From Pseudomonas congelans (lineage in GTDB: Bacteria > Pseudomonadota > Gammaproteobacteria > Pseudomonadales > Pseudomonadaceae), in NCBI RefSeq assembly GCF_900103225.1, contig NZ_FNJH01000001.1, forward strand, positions 1,019,378-1,083,377: DNA of 64,000 nucleotides, given 5' to 3'. The notes beneath the pieces are model-generated. The model ran no database searches, was not told the origin of the DNA, and saw only the letters and a list, made by a program, of their open reading frames with translations. This document shows, piece by piece, positions 1 to 11,700 of the stretch; the stretch's first letter is position 1, and each line of letters starts with the position of its first letter. The position numbers and the translations under genes were made by a program.

Positions 1-722
1 GCAATGTCTATCGCTCAACGCCATATCCCGAACGCGAAATGATCCTGTATCACAATGAGAGTTCTCACCTGGAAAGCTGGCCTCGCAAGCAATGGTTCTT
101 CTGCGAGAAGCCATCGCAAGTGGGCGGGGCGACCCCGCTGGCGGACATCCGCCAGGTGCTTGCCTACCTGCCCAAAGAGGTGGTCGAGCGCTTTGAAAGC
201 AAAGGCCTGCTTTACAGTCGCACGTTCACTGCCGGAGTCGAGCCAAGCTGGGAATCGTTCTTCGGCACCTCTGAGCGCAGCGTCATCGAGCAGCGTTGCC
301 GCGAACAGGGCACAGACTTCGAATGGCTTGACGGCGACACGCTGCAGCTGCGCACCCGTTGCCCGGCGGTGATCAGCCACCCGTTCACCGGCGAGCGCTG
401 CTTTTTCAATCAAGTGCAGTTGCATCACCCCTATTGCATGGGCGAGGAACTGCGCGAGGACCTGCTCGACATGTTCGGCCCCGAGCGCCTGCCACGGCTG
501 GTCAGTTATGGCGACGGTTCAGCCATCGAAGACTCGGTGATGGCCTTGATCGGTGATGCCTACGAGGCTTGCGCGGTGCGCTTCGACTGGCGCAAGGGCG
601 ATGTGGTGATGCTTGACAACATGCTCGTCGCCCATGCCCGTGATCCTTATGAAGAGCCGCGGCTGATCGTTGTGGCCATGGGTGAAATGACCGCTCGGGG
701 CGATGTCTGGCAACCGGCCTGA
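1..722 (+). CDS. syrP: SyrP-like Fe(II)/2-oxoglutarate-dependent amino-acid hydroxylase, 5' partial
   Basis: The reading frame is open from the left edge (first full codon at 3) to TGA at 720-722, giving about 239 C-terminal residues of a TauD/TfdA-superfamily dioxygenase. The iron-binding facial triad is visible: the HNE motif (H at 51-53, residues 17-19 of the fragment, an HxE like clavaminate synthase) and a distal His at 633-635 in VAHARDP. The Arg that binds 2-oxoglutarate follows at 660-662. A GGATPLAD stretch after the first motif is typical of the SyrP-like subgroup. From known biology, SyrP beta-hydroxylates the carrier-bound Asp of syringomycin and its gene lies next to syrD, which fits the gene 79 nt downstream. 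It acts in the cytoplasm on an NRPS-tethered residue. The ATG at 39 is internal, because homologous sequence continues upstream of it. The symbol rests on family and context, and a paralogous SyrP-like enzyme cannot be excluded. Confidence 0.78.
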   Translation, partial: NVYRSTPYPEREMILYHNESSHLESWPRKQWFFCEKPSQVGGATPLADIRQVLAYLPKEVVERFESKGLLYSRTFTAGVEPSWESFFGTSERSVIEQRCREQGTDFEWLDGDTLQLRTRCPAVISHPFTGERCFFNQVQLHHPYCMGEELREDLLDMFGPERLPRLVSYGDGSAIEDSVMALIGDAYEACAVRFDWRKGDVVMLDNMLVAHARDPYEEPRLIVVAMGEMTARGDVWQPA

Positions 723-787
723 ATGTTCGATATCCATTGATACCGTCAGGGCTTTCAACCACCAGCGCCCGCACGGACCAAGCATCC

Positions 788-792
788 AAGGA
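788..792 (+). promoter_or_regulatory. Ribosome binding site of syrD
   Basis: AAGGA lies 9 nt before the ATG at 802. It favours that ATG over an in-frame upstream ATG at 703, which would sit inside syrP and add 33 residues with no family similarity. Confidence 0.7.
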
Positions 793-801
793 CAGCAACC
801 A

Positions 802-2502
802 ATGAAAACCAAGCAAGAGAAGAAGACCAGACCGGGCTCGATCATGCGTCTGTTGTGGAGCAGCCATCCCTGGCTGACGTTCTTTACGCTGGTTACCGGG
901 CTCATCAGCGGCGTGGCGTCCATTGCCGTGGTCAATGTGATCAACCAGGCGATTCACGAGGAGACCTTTCAGCGTCAGTCGCTGTTCTGGTTCGTTGGTC
1001 TGAGCGCGGTGGCGCTGCTGTTCCGCAACGGTGCAGCGCTGTTTCCGGCCTACGCCAGCATGCGCATCATGACCCGCCTGCGTATTGCCCTGTGCCGCAA
1101 GATCCTCGGCACGCCGCTTGAGGAAGTCGACCGCCGCGGTGCGCCGAATGTCCTGACGATGCTCACCAGCGATATTCCGCAACTCAACGCTACGTTGTTG
1201 ATGATGCCAACGATCCTGGTGGAGTCGGCTGTGTTTCTGTTCGGTATTGCCTACCTTGCCTACCTGTCCTGGGTGGTGTTCGCGATCACCGTCGCTCTGA
1301 TGATGCTGGGGGTTGCACTGTACCTGGTGCTTTTCATGGGCGGCATGAAGTTCAGCCACAAGGTGCGCGACGAGTTCACGGCGTTCAATGAACACACGCA
1401 CGCGCTGGTGTTCGGACTCAAGGAACTGAAACTCAACGGTATTCGCCGCCGCTGGTTCAGCCGCTCGGCGATCCAGGAGTCTTCGGCCCGGGTCGCGAAG
1501 TACAACTACATTGAACGGCTCTGGTTCACTGCCGCCGACAACGTTGGCCAACTGAGCCTGTCGCTGCTGGTCGGTTGCCTGCTGTTCGCAGCGCCGATGT
1601 TCGCTGTCATCGATGCCAAGACCATGAGCGCCAGTGTGCTGGCAGTGCTGTACATCATGGGCCCGCTGGTGATGCTGGTCAGCGCCATGCCCATGCTGGC
1701 CCAGGGACGTATTGCCTGCACGCGCCTGGCGGACTTCGGTTTTTCCATTAACGAAGCGCATCCGGAACCGGAAACCGGCGACGCCGACAATGTGCTGTTC
1801 CTCGACCATAAGAAGCCCTGGGATAGTATCCAGCTGAAGAACATACACATGAGCTACAAGGACCCACTGAGCAACTCCGGTTTTGCCCTGGGACCTATCG
1901 ACCTGACAATCCGTTCCGGTGAGTTGATCTACATTGTCGGCGGCAACGGTTGTGGCAAAAGTACCCTGGCCAAGGTGCTCTGCGGCCTGTACATCCCGAA
2001 AGAAGGTCAGCTACTGCTCGACGGTACGGTAATCACCGACGACTCGCGCAGCAACTATCGCGATCTGTTCTCGGCGGTGTTCTCCGACTTCCACCTGTTC
2101 AACCGCCTGATAGGTCCTGACGAGAAAGAACAGGCCAGCACCGATCAGGCGCAGAAATACCTGTCGACTCTGGGCCTGGAAGACAAGGTCAAGATCGAAG
2201 GACACGGTTATTCGACTACCAAAGCTTTGTCATACGGCCAGCAGAAACGCCTGGCCCTGGTGTGCGCCTATCTGGAAGACCGTCCGATTTACCTGCTGGA
2301 CGAATGGGCCGCCGACCAGGACCCGCCATTCAAGCGTTTCTTCTACGAGGAACTTCTGCCAGACCTCAAACGGCGCGGCAAGACGGTACTGATCATCACT
2401 CACGATGACCAGTACTTCCAGCTGGCCGATCGCATCATCAAGTTGGTCGACGGTTGCATCGTCTCCGACGTGAAGTGCGAGGTCCAGGGCAAGCGCGCCT
2501 GA
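802..2502 (+). CDS. syrD: SyrD cyclic-peptide ABC exporter (fused membrane and ATPase domains)
   Basis: The protein has 566 residues, the length I recall for SyrD. The N-terminal half (about 20-300) has hydrophobic membrane segments typical of an exporter half-transporter. The C-terminal half is an ATPase: Walker A GGNGCGKST (380-388), signature LSYGQQ (476-481), Walker B with catalytic IYLLDE (D500, E501) and a switch His (ITHDD, H534). The DEWAADQDP run after Walker B is characteristic of the PvdE/SyrD cyclic-peptide exporter group. It should dimerise in the inner membrane and move the finished lipopeptide, syringomycin and/or syringopeptin, to the periplasm. It sits between syrP (79 nt gap) and sypA, so it links the syringomycin and syringopeptin halves of the island. 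I found no syr-syp-box-like dyad in the 79-nt gap, so it is probably transcribed with upstream genes. Confidence 0.93.
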   Translation: MKTKQEKKTRPGSIMRLLWSSHPWLTFFTLVTGLISGVASIAVVNVINQAIHEETFQRQSLFWFVGLSAVALLFRNGAALFPAYASMRIMTRLRIALCRKILGTPLEEVDRRGAPNVLTMLTSDIPQLNATLLMMPTILVESAVFLFGIAYLAYLSWVVFAITVALMMLGVALYLVLFMGGMKFSHKVRDEFTAFNEHTHALVFGLKELKLNGIRRRWFSRSAIQESSARVAKYNYIERLWFTAADNVGQLSLSLLVGCLLFAAPMFAVIDAKTMSASVLAVLYIMGPLVMLVSAMPMLAQGRIACTRLADFGFSINEAHPEPETGDADNVLFLDHKKPWDSIQLKNIHMSYKDPLSNSGFALGPIDLTIRSGELIYIVGGNGCGKSTLAKVLCGLYIPKEGQLLLDGTVITDDSRSNYRDLFSAVFSDFHLFNRLIGPDEKEQASTDQAQKYLSTLGLEDKVKIEGHGYSTTKALSYGQQKRLALVCAYLEDRPIYLLDEWAADQDPPFKRFFYEELLPDLKRRGKTVLIITHDDQYFQLADRIIKLVDGCIVSDVKCEVQGKRA

Positions 2503-2639
2503 ACTGAAGCGCTGTTCAACTTTCCAGGGACGATCCTTCACAAAACTGCATGAAGCAGATCGCTCCCTGCCTTGATCCGACTACCGGTTTTCGCTGCCTT
2601 TTGTGTGCGGCCAGGCCGACCCTTTGCGAGAAGAAATGT
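2503..2639 (+). other. syrD-sypA intergenic region
   Basis: These 137 nt lie between the syrD stop and my preferred sypA start. I see no strong terminator hairpin and no TGTC...GACA dyad, so read-through from syrD into sypA is plausible. An in-frame ATG at 2550 could start sypA 30 residues earlier. The extra residues are Cys-rich and do not resemble the start of a condensation domain. Confidence 0.5.
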
Positions 2640-5600
2640 ATGGCATTTGCCCTGACCGCTGCGCAACGCAATATCTGGCTGGATCAGATGACCCAGGGCG
2701 ACTCGCCGTTATACAACATCGGCGGCTATATGGAGATCAATGGCCCCCTCGACTCCGATTTGTTCATGCAAGCCATGGGCCTGTTGATCGAGAAGCACGA
2801 TGCGCTGCGCATGGTCCTGCTCGATCAACGTGACGAGGAGGGCGTGCCGCTGCAAAGCTTTGCCACGAGCATGCCTATGCCCGTGACACCGCTGGACTTG
2901 CAAGGGCAGGACGACCCGCATCAGGCCGCCGAACACTGGGTCCAGGCTCAGCTTGAACAAGCGTTCAAGCTGGAGGGGGGGCCCCTGTTCCGAATGCATT
3001 TTCTCAAGCTGGAAGCACAGCGCTTTTATTTTGTGTTTTATGCCCATCACATTGCGCTCGACGGCTGGAGCATCGACGGGGTCTCCAAGTCCCTCAGTGA
3101 TATTTACAATGCATTGTGCGATCAGCACACGCCCGATCTGGCTGCGCCGTCCTATATCGATTTCATCGAGGACGACTGTCAGTATCGCGGGTCGCGACGT
3201 TTTACCCTCGATCAGGCCTACTGGCTGGACAAGTACCGCGACATCCCCGAGCCCTTGCTGGTACCACGCCCGCGCCAGGCCGAGGATCAGAATCAGCTAC
3301 CGAGCCGTAGCGGCCACCTCCGTTACGGTCTGGCACGTGAGCTGGATCAGCAGATGGAAGACCTGGCCCTGCGCCTGAACGCCTCATCTTTCCACGTTTT
3401 TCTGGCCGTGCTGTACGTGTATTTCACCCGTACCTACCAGCGTGATGAACTGGTCATAGGCTTGCCGATTCTCAACCGCTCCAATGCCAGCTACAAAAAG
3501 ACCCTCGGCCTTTTTACCCAACTCAGTTCGGTGCGGTTGAAATTCAGTCACGACCTGCCGTTCGCCGAATTGGTCCAGGGCATCGGTCGGGCGGTCAAGC
3601 AGGATTACCGCAACCAGCGGTTTCCGGTCAGCGACCTCAACCGGCTGCTGGAGTTACGCCGTACCGAGCGTACGCAATTGTTCGACCTGACATTCTCCTA
3701 CGAGCGGCAAAACCACCTGCTGCGCTTCGGCCAGGCAACTGCCCGCGTCGTGAAGGGTTCGAATAATCACGAACAGACACCGCTGGCCATCCACCTGCGC
3801 ACCAACACGTGCGACTCTGAATCGTGGCTGCACTTCATCTACAACGAGGCGTTTTTTCAGCATGACGAGATCGCACCCCTTGCCGAGCGCTTGCAGCATG
3901 TCATGGCGCAGGGCCTGGCGAACGAACAACGGCCGGTGCATGAGTTCTCGCTGATCAGCAAGAGCGACCACCTCCAGATGCAGGCATGGAATGCCGCTCA
4001 GCCACATTCCACCGAGAACCTGACGATCCACCAGCAGTTCGAAGACCGCGCCGCAGAGCGACCGGACGCCGTCGCGCTGGTGTTCGAAGAGCAGACCCTG
4101 AGCTACGGCGAACTCAACGCCCGCGCCAACCAGGTCGCCCACCGCCTGCTGGCCCACGGCGTTCGTCCGGATGATCGGGTGGCGATCTGCGTCGAACGTG
4201 GCCCGACAATGATTATCGGCCTGCTGGGTATTCTCAAATCCGGCGCCGGTTACGTGCCGCTGGATCCCGCGTATCCCCTTGAACGTCTGGCCTACACCCT
4301 TGGCGACAGCGCACCGGTGGCGTTGTTGAGCCAGCAGTCAGTGCGGCAAGCCCTGCCAGTGTCGGAAGTGCCGGTGATCAGTCTCGACGATACCGATCTG
4401 CAGGACGAATCCGCCTGCAATCCGCAGGTGCCGGGGCTGACGGCCGCGAACCTGGCATATGTGATCTACACCTCCGGCTCCACAGGTCTGCCCAAAGGCG
4501 TGATGGTCGAGCATCGCAACGTTGCACGGCTGTTTTCCGCCACCGCAGACTGGTTCGGCTTCAATGAACAGGATGTCTGGGCGTTGTTCCATTCGTTCGC
4601 CTTCGACTTCTCGGTCTGGGAAATCTGGGGCGCGTTGCTGCACGGCGGCCGTCTGTTGATCGTCCCGCAACTGGTCAGCCGTTCGCCCGAAGACTTCTAC
4701 AACCTGGTATGCAGCGCCGGGGTGACGGTGCTCAACCAGACGCCAAGTGCGTTCCGCCAACTGATTGCGACCCAGGGCGAGCATGAGCAGGCACATTCGC
4801 TGCGTCAGGTGATCTTTGGCGGTGAAGCGCTGGAAACGGCGATGCTCAAGCCGTGGTATGCACGCAACGTGAATGCCGACACACAACTGGTAAACATGTA
4901 CGGCATCACCGAAACCACCGTGCACGTGACCTATTACCCGTTGCAGCCCGAAGACGCCCAGCGCCTTGGTGCCAGCCCGATCGGCAAACGCATTCCCGAC
5001 CTGCAGCTGTACCTTCTCGATGCCTACGGCCATCCGCTGCCACCGGGTGCAGTGGGCGAGTTGTACGTTGGCGGGGCAGGCGTGGCCCGAGGCTACCTCA
5101 ATCGCGATGAATTGAACGCGACGCGCTTTCTCGACGATCCATTTGCCTCGGCGCCCGGCGCGCGAATGTACCGCTCCGGCGATCTGGGTCGCTGGTTGCC
5201 GGACGGCAGCCTGGAATACCTGGGCCGTAATGATGAACAGGTAAAAATTCGCGGTTTCCGTATCGAGCTGGGCGAGATCGAGGCCCAATTGAGCGCCTGC
5301 GAAGGCGTGCGTGACGCTGTGGTCGTGGTGCGTGAAGACGAACCGGGCGACAAGCGTCTGGTGGCCTATGTCATCGGCACGGCGGGGCAGGAACTGGACG
5401 CCACCTACTTGCGTGAACAGCTGCGTCTGTCGCTGGCCGAGCACATGCTGCCAGGCGCTTTTGTCAGCCTGGAACGTTTCCCGCTGACCGCCAACGGCAA
5501 GCTCGACCGCAAGGCATTGCCGCTGCCTGCTGCCGAGGCCTATGCCCGGCGTCAGTACGAGGCACCGCAAGGCCTGGCGGAAACCCGGCTGGCCGGGTTG

Positions 5601-5790
5601 TGGACCGAGTTACTGGGCGTCGAGCAGGTAGGCCGTCATGACCAGTTCTTCGAACTGGGCGGACATTCGATGTTGGCGGTGAAACTGATCGAACGCATGC
5701 GCGAGGTCGGTCTGAATGCCGACGTCCGCGTGCTGTTCGGCCAGCCGACCCTGGCCTCCCTGGCGGCCGCCAGCGGCAAGGCCACAGACG
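2640..5790 (+). other. SypA module 1: C-starter - A(Thr) - T
   Basis: The starter C has a normal active site HHIALDG (3045-3065), unlike the downstream dual domains, and no HHxxxxGD extension, as expected for lipo-initiation. The A domain has YVIYTSGSTG near 4458 and residues that read DFWNIGMVH(K), the classic Thr code. Thr here is expected to end as Dhb1. The carrier motif is LGGHSM with the phosphopantetheine Ser at 5667. Confidence 0.88.
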
Positions 5791-8700
5791 TTGGAGCACC
5801 CGCCAACAGGATTTCCGCCGATTGTCGGCACATTACCCCGGACATGCTGCCTCTGGCCCGACTCACCCAGGCTCAGATCGACCGTGTGGTCGCCACCGTG
5901 CCGGGCGGTGTAAGCAATGTGCAGGATATCTATGGGCTGGTGCCTTTGCAGGAAGGCATCCTCTATCACCATCTGACGAGTGAGGAGGGTGATCCGTACC
6001 TGTTGCGGGGCCTGTTGCGGGTCAATAGCTTCGAACAGTTGCTGGATTTCACGGAAGCCTTGCAGCAGGTCATCGATCGCCACGACATTCTGCGCACGGC
6101 GGTGGCCTGGGAAGAACTCGACGAGCCGGTGCAGGTGGTCTGGCGTGAGGCACGGCTGCGGGTCGAGGCGTTTTTACCGCACCCGGACCAGGGTGATGTC
6201 GCGACCCAGTTGCAGGCCCGGTTCGATCCACGGCGGATACGTATGGATCTGCATCAGGCTCCGATGATGCGCCTGCACTACGCCGAAGATCCCGTCGACC
6301 AGAGCTGGGTCGCGGTGTTGCTGTTCCATCACCTGATCGACGACGCCACCTCGCTGGCTTTGCTCGGCGCAGAGATCGAGGCTTTCAGACAAGGGCGCGG
6401 CGAACATCTGCCCGCGTCGGTGCCGTACCGAAATCATGTGGCGCAGGCGCGACTGAGCGTGAGCCGCGAGGAGCACGAAGCGTTTTTCCGCGACATGCTC
6501 GCAGATGTTAACGAGCCGACCCTGCCGTTCGGCCTGCAAGACTTGCAAGGCGACGGTGGCGGAGTCGATGAAGCCCTGCTGCCGGTCGAACCGGAGCTGG
6601 CCGGACGTCTGCGCGCCCATGCCCGGCGATTGGGCGTCAGTAATGCCAGCCTGCATCACCTGGCGTGGGCACAGGTGGTCGGGCGCCTGTCGGGTCGTCA
6701 GGACGTGGTCTTCGGTACTGTGCTGATGGGCCGCTTGCTCAGTGGTCAAGGCGCCGAGCGGGCCTTGGGCATGTTTATCAATACCTTGCCATTGCGCGTC
6801 GCTGCCGGAGAGCAGGGCATTCAGGCTGCAGTGCGAACCACCCACGCACGGTTGGCGGCGTTGGTCAGTCATGAGCATGCACCGCTGTCACTGGCTCAGG
6901 GATGCAGTGACGTGGCGGCACCGACACCGTTATTCAGTGCACTGATGAACTACCGCCATGTCGCGGTCGGTGCCCGGACACCTCAAGAGACGGGGCAGAC
7001 CAGACTCTGGGGCGGTGTCGAGGTACTCGGCGGTGAGGAGCGCACCAACTACCCGTTGTCGATATCGGTGGACGACCTCGGCGAATCCTTCGGCCTGACC
7101 GTTCAGGCGGTGGCCGGAATCGATGCCCGGCGCATCTGCGGTTACATGCATAGCGTGCTGGAGCAACTGGCCGACGCGCTGGACAGCCGGCCCGATGCGC
7201 CCTTGCATAGCCTCGACTGGTTGCCCCCGCACGAGCGTCGCCAATTGCTGGAAGACTTCAACGCGTTCGATAGCGCCTACCCGCAAGACCTTTTGCTGCA
7301 CCAACTGTTCGAGGCCCAGGCGGCTGCGCAGCCGGATTCGGTGGCGGTCACCTACGAAGGCCAGCAGCTGAGCTACGCCGAGCTCAATCAGTGGGCCAAC
7401 CAGATTGCCCACCGGTTGATCGCTGCAGGCGTCGGCGCTGATGACCGTGTGGCGATCTGCGTGGAGCGCAGTCTGGAAATGATCGCCGGCCTGGTGGGTA
7501 TTCTCAAGGCCGGTGCCGGCTATGTGCCGCTTGACCCTTCCTATCCTGCCGAACGCCTGGCCTTCATGCTAGAGGACAGCGCGCCGAAAATGCTGTTGAC
7601 CCAGCGCGGCTTGCGCGAGCGCTTTGCGCAGGCTTCCATGCCGATCGTCCTGCTGGAAGCTGACGCCCGCGCCGAGAGCGGTATCGACGGTGAGCCGGCA
7701 ACCAATCCGCAACTCGCCGGGCTAAGTGCCCGGCACCTGGCGTACCTGATCTACACCTCGGGCTCTACCGGCCAGCCCAAAGGCGTGGCCATGCCCCATG
7801 CGCCGCTGGTCAACCTGCTGCATTGGCAGATCACCCAGACTGTCGAGCAGCGTCGCCCAAAGCAACGCACCTTGCAGTTCGCGGCGCTGGGTTTTGATGT
7901 GGCCTTTCAGGAAATCTTCAGCACCTTGTGCGCAGGCGGCGAACTGTCACTGATCCACAGCGATATTCGTCTGGATTTCCGTCGCCTGTTCAAGCATCTC
8001 TGCGCACAGCGCATCGAGCGCTTGTATATGCCGTGCATTGCCCTGCAAGCGTTGGCCGAGGCCATGGCGGCCGAGACCGAACAGCCTGAGTGCCTGTTGC
8101 AGGACGTGATCACTGCTGGCGAACAACTGCGAATTACCGAACGGATGCGGCAGTTCTTTGCCCGTCTGAGCGACGCCCGCCTGCACAACCACTATGGCCC
8201 GACCGAATCCCATGTGGTTACGGCGCTGACCCTCGACGGCGACCCACAGTTCTGGCCAACCTTGCCGAGCATCGGCCAGCCGGTGGCCAACACCCGCATC
8301 TACCTGCTTGACGAACACATGCGCCCGGTGCCGGTGGGTATCGCCGGTGAACTGTACATCGGCGGCGCATCCGTCGCCCGTGGTTACCTGAACCGCGATG
8401 ACCTGACCGCCGAACGCTTTATCGCTGATCCGTTTGCCGCCAGCGATGTCGGCAACCCACACACGCGTCTGTACAAGACCGGCGACCTGGGCTGCTGGCA
8501 GGCGGATGGCAGGATCGTCTACCTGGGCCGTAACGACGATCAGATCAAGATTCGTGGCTTTCGTATCGAACTGGGGGAAATCGAGGCACGCCTCGGTCAG
8601 TATCCGGGGCTGCGCGATACAGCAGTGCTGGCCCGCGAAGACGTTCCCGGTGAAAAGCGCCTGGTGGCTTATTTCAGCGTGCAGGCCGGCCAGGTTGTGC

Positions 8701-11700
8701 CCGAGGCTGATCAGATACGCGTGCATTTACAGGCACTGCTGCCGGACTACATGGTCCCGGCAGCCTACGTGCACCTGGAAAAAATGCCGGTGTCGCCCAA
8801 TGGCAAGCTTGATCGTCGTGCGTTGCCGCAACCATCGACCGATGCCTTCGTCAGCCGCGACTATCAGGCCCCGCGCGGCGACACCGAAACCACGCTGGCG
8901 GCGCTCTGGTGCGAAGTGCTGAGTGTGGAACGGGTCGGTCGCCAGGACCATTTCTTCGAGCTGGGCGGTCATTCGCTGCTGGCGGTGAAGCTGATCGAGC
9001 GCATGCGGCAGGTTGGCCTGAGCGCCGATGTCCGCGTCCTGTTCGGCCAGCCCACCCTTGCCGCACTGGCGGCGGCGGTGGGCGGCGGCATCGAGATCGA
9101 GGTTCCGGCCAACGGCATCCCCGAGGGCTGCAAGCACATCACCCCGGACATGCTGACGCTCACCACGCTGGACCAGGCGAGTATCGAGCGCATTGTCGCC
9201 GGCGTACCCGGTGGCGCGGCGAACGTGCAGGACATCTACCCGCTGGCGCCGTTGCAGGAAGGCATTCTTTATCACCATATCGCGGCCGAACAGGGCGACC
9301 CGTATCTGCTGCAAGCGACCTGCGCCCTGCGCGATCCGGCACACGTACGACGCTTTGCCGAAGGCTTGCAGGCGATGATCGATCGCCATGACATCCTGCG
9401 CACAGCGTTGGTCTGGGAAGGCCTGGAACAGCCGCTGCAAGTGGCTTTGCGCCGGGTGGAACTGTCGATGGAGCAGATCACCCTGGCCCCGGACGGCGGC
9501 GATATCGTCGCTCAGTTGCAAAGCCGTTTTGATCCGCGCGTGTGCCGTCTCGACCTCAGTCGGGCCCCGCTGATTCACCTGGCCTTTGCCGAGGACTCGG
9601 AGAACCAGCGCTGGGTGGCGATCCTGCTGTTCCACCATATTGCCCTCGACCACACCGCGCTGGACGTGATGAGCGCAGAAATGCTCGCCCACTTGCAAGG
9701 CACGGCGGCGCAACTGCCGGCAGCGATGCCTTACCGGAATTACGTGGGCCAGGCCCGTCTGGGCGTGAGTGGCGAGCAACACGAAGCATTCTTCCGCGAG
9801 ATGCTCGGTGATGTCGATGAACCGACCCTGCCGTTCGGGCTGTTTGAGGTGCAGGGTGACGGGCAGGGCATCAAGGAGGTTCGCCACGCGCTTGCGCCTG
9901 ATCTGTGTCAGCGTCTGCGCACTCAGGCGCGGCAACTGGGAGTGAGTGCAGCAAGCCTGCACCACCTGGCCTGGGCGCGAGTGCTGGGCAGCGCCAGCGG
10001 ACGCGAAGACGTGGTCTTCGGCACCGTGTTGCTGGGGCGTATGCAAAGCGGCATGGGTGCCGACCGCGCGCTGGGGATGTTCATCAATACCTTGCCGCTG
10101 CGGGTCGATGTCGGTGCCTGCACCGTGCGTCAGGCGGTACGTCGCACCCATGCCCGTTTGACCGCATTGCTCGGCCACGAACATGCGCCTTTGGTGCTGG
10201 CTCAACGTTGCAGCGCGGTGTCCGCAGCGTCGCCGCTGTTCAGCGCGCTGCTCAACTATCGCCACAGCCCGGCACGTGAAGCCAGCGGTGGCGATCGTTG
10301 GGCGGGTGCCCAGGTGCTCGGCGTACGCGAACGGACCAACTACCCCTTGAGCCTGTCGGTGGACGATCAAGGCGACGGCTTCCTGTTGAGCGTGCAGGTG
10401 GCCGCCGGCTTCGATGGCCAGCGGATCTGCGCTTATATGCAGACCGTCTTGAGCCATCTGGTGGAGGCCCTTGAATCCGCACCGGATTCAGCAGTTTGCA
10501 ACCTGCCGGTGGTGCCGGAAACCGAACAACGACAACTGCTGGTAGCGTTCAATGACACCGCGCGGGATTACCCGCGGCAACAGACCGTACACAGCCTGTT
10601 CGAGGCCCGGGTAAGGGCCTGCCCCGAAGCTTGCGCGGCGATTCACGACGGCGTTGCCGTGAGTTACGCCGAACTCAACGCCCGGGCCAATCGCCTGGCG
10701 CGGCATCTGCTGGGCCTTGGCGTACAGCCGGGCGACAGCGTGGCTATTCTGCTGGAGCGCAGCCATGACTTGCTCGCCAGTCAGCTGGCAGTGCTCAAAT
10801 GCGCGGCAGTGTACGTTCCGCTGGACATCAACGCACCGGTCGAACGTCAGGCGTTCATGATCGAGGACAGCCAGGCGCATGTCCTGCTGACCCATAGCCA
10901 CGTATCACTGACAACCACTGCCCAGCGTGTCGATCTCGACGTGCTGGATCTGGACGGTCTGAAAGACACTGATCTGGCATTGCCGCAGTCCAGCGAAAGC
11001 GTCGCCTACATCATGTACACCTCTGGCTCGACGGGCATTCCGAAAGGTGTATTGGTGCCGCATCGGGCCATCAGCCGGCTGGTGATCAACAACGGTTATG
11101 CCGACTTCAATGCTCAGGATCGCGTAGCGTTCGCTTCCAACCCGGCATTTGATGCCAGCACGCTGGATGTCTGGGCGCCGTTGCTCAATGGCGGTTGCGT
11201 GGTGGTGATCGGGCAGAGCGACTTGCTGTCGCCGATGAATTTCCAGCAACTGCTGCTGGAACAGGCGGTGACTGTCTTGTGGATGACCGCCGGGTTGTTC
11301 CATCAATATGCTTCGGGGCTGGGCGAAGCCTTTTCGCGCCTGCGCTACCTGATTGTCGGCGGCGATGTGCTGGACCCTGCCGTCATAGGCCGGGTGTTGG
11401 CCAACAGTCCTCCGCAACATCTGCTCAACGGCTATGGCCCGACCGAAGCCACAACCTTTTCCGCGACCTACGAGATTACTTCAGCCGGCAATGGCTCGGT
11501 TCCTATCGGCAAACCGGTGGGCAACAGCCGCCTGTATGTGCTCGATAGCCAAGGCCAGCCGGTGCCGTTGGGCTTGCCCGGCGAGCTGTATATCGGCGGG
11601 CAGGGTGTCGCCAGGGGCTATTTGAATCGTGACGAACTGACCCTTGAGAAATTCGTCGCAGACCCGTTCGACAGCGACCCTGAAGCGCGCTTGTACCGCA

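Noticed and set aside
703..801. Upstream in-frame ATG at 703 for syrD
   Set aside because: It overlaps syrP, has no ribosome binding site, and its 33 residues do not resemble exporters; ATG 802 has AAGGA and gives 566 residues.
2550..2639. sypA start at ATG 2550
   Set aside because: No good ribosome binding site at a normal distance, and the extra 30 residues are Cys-rich without similarity to a starter C domain. It remains possible, since it gives the 16.1 kb length I recall.
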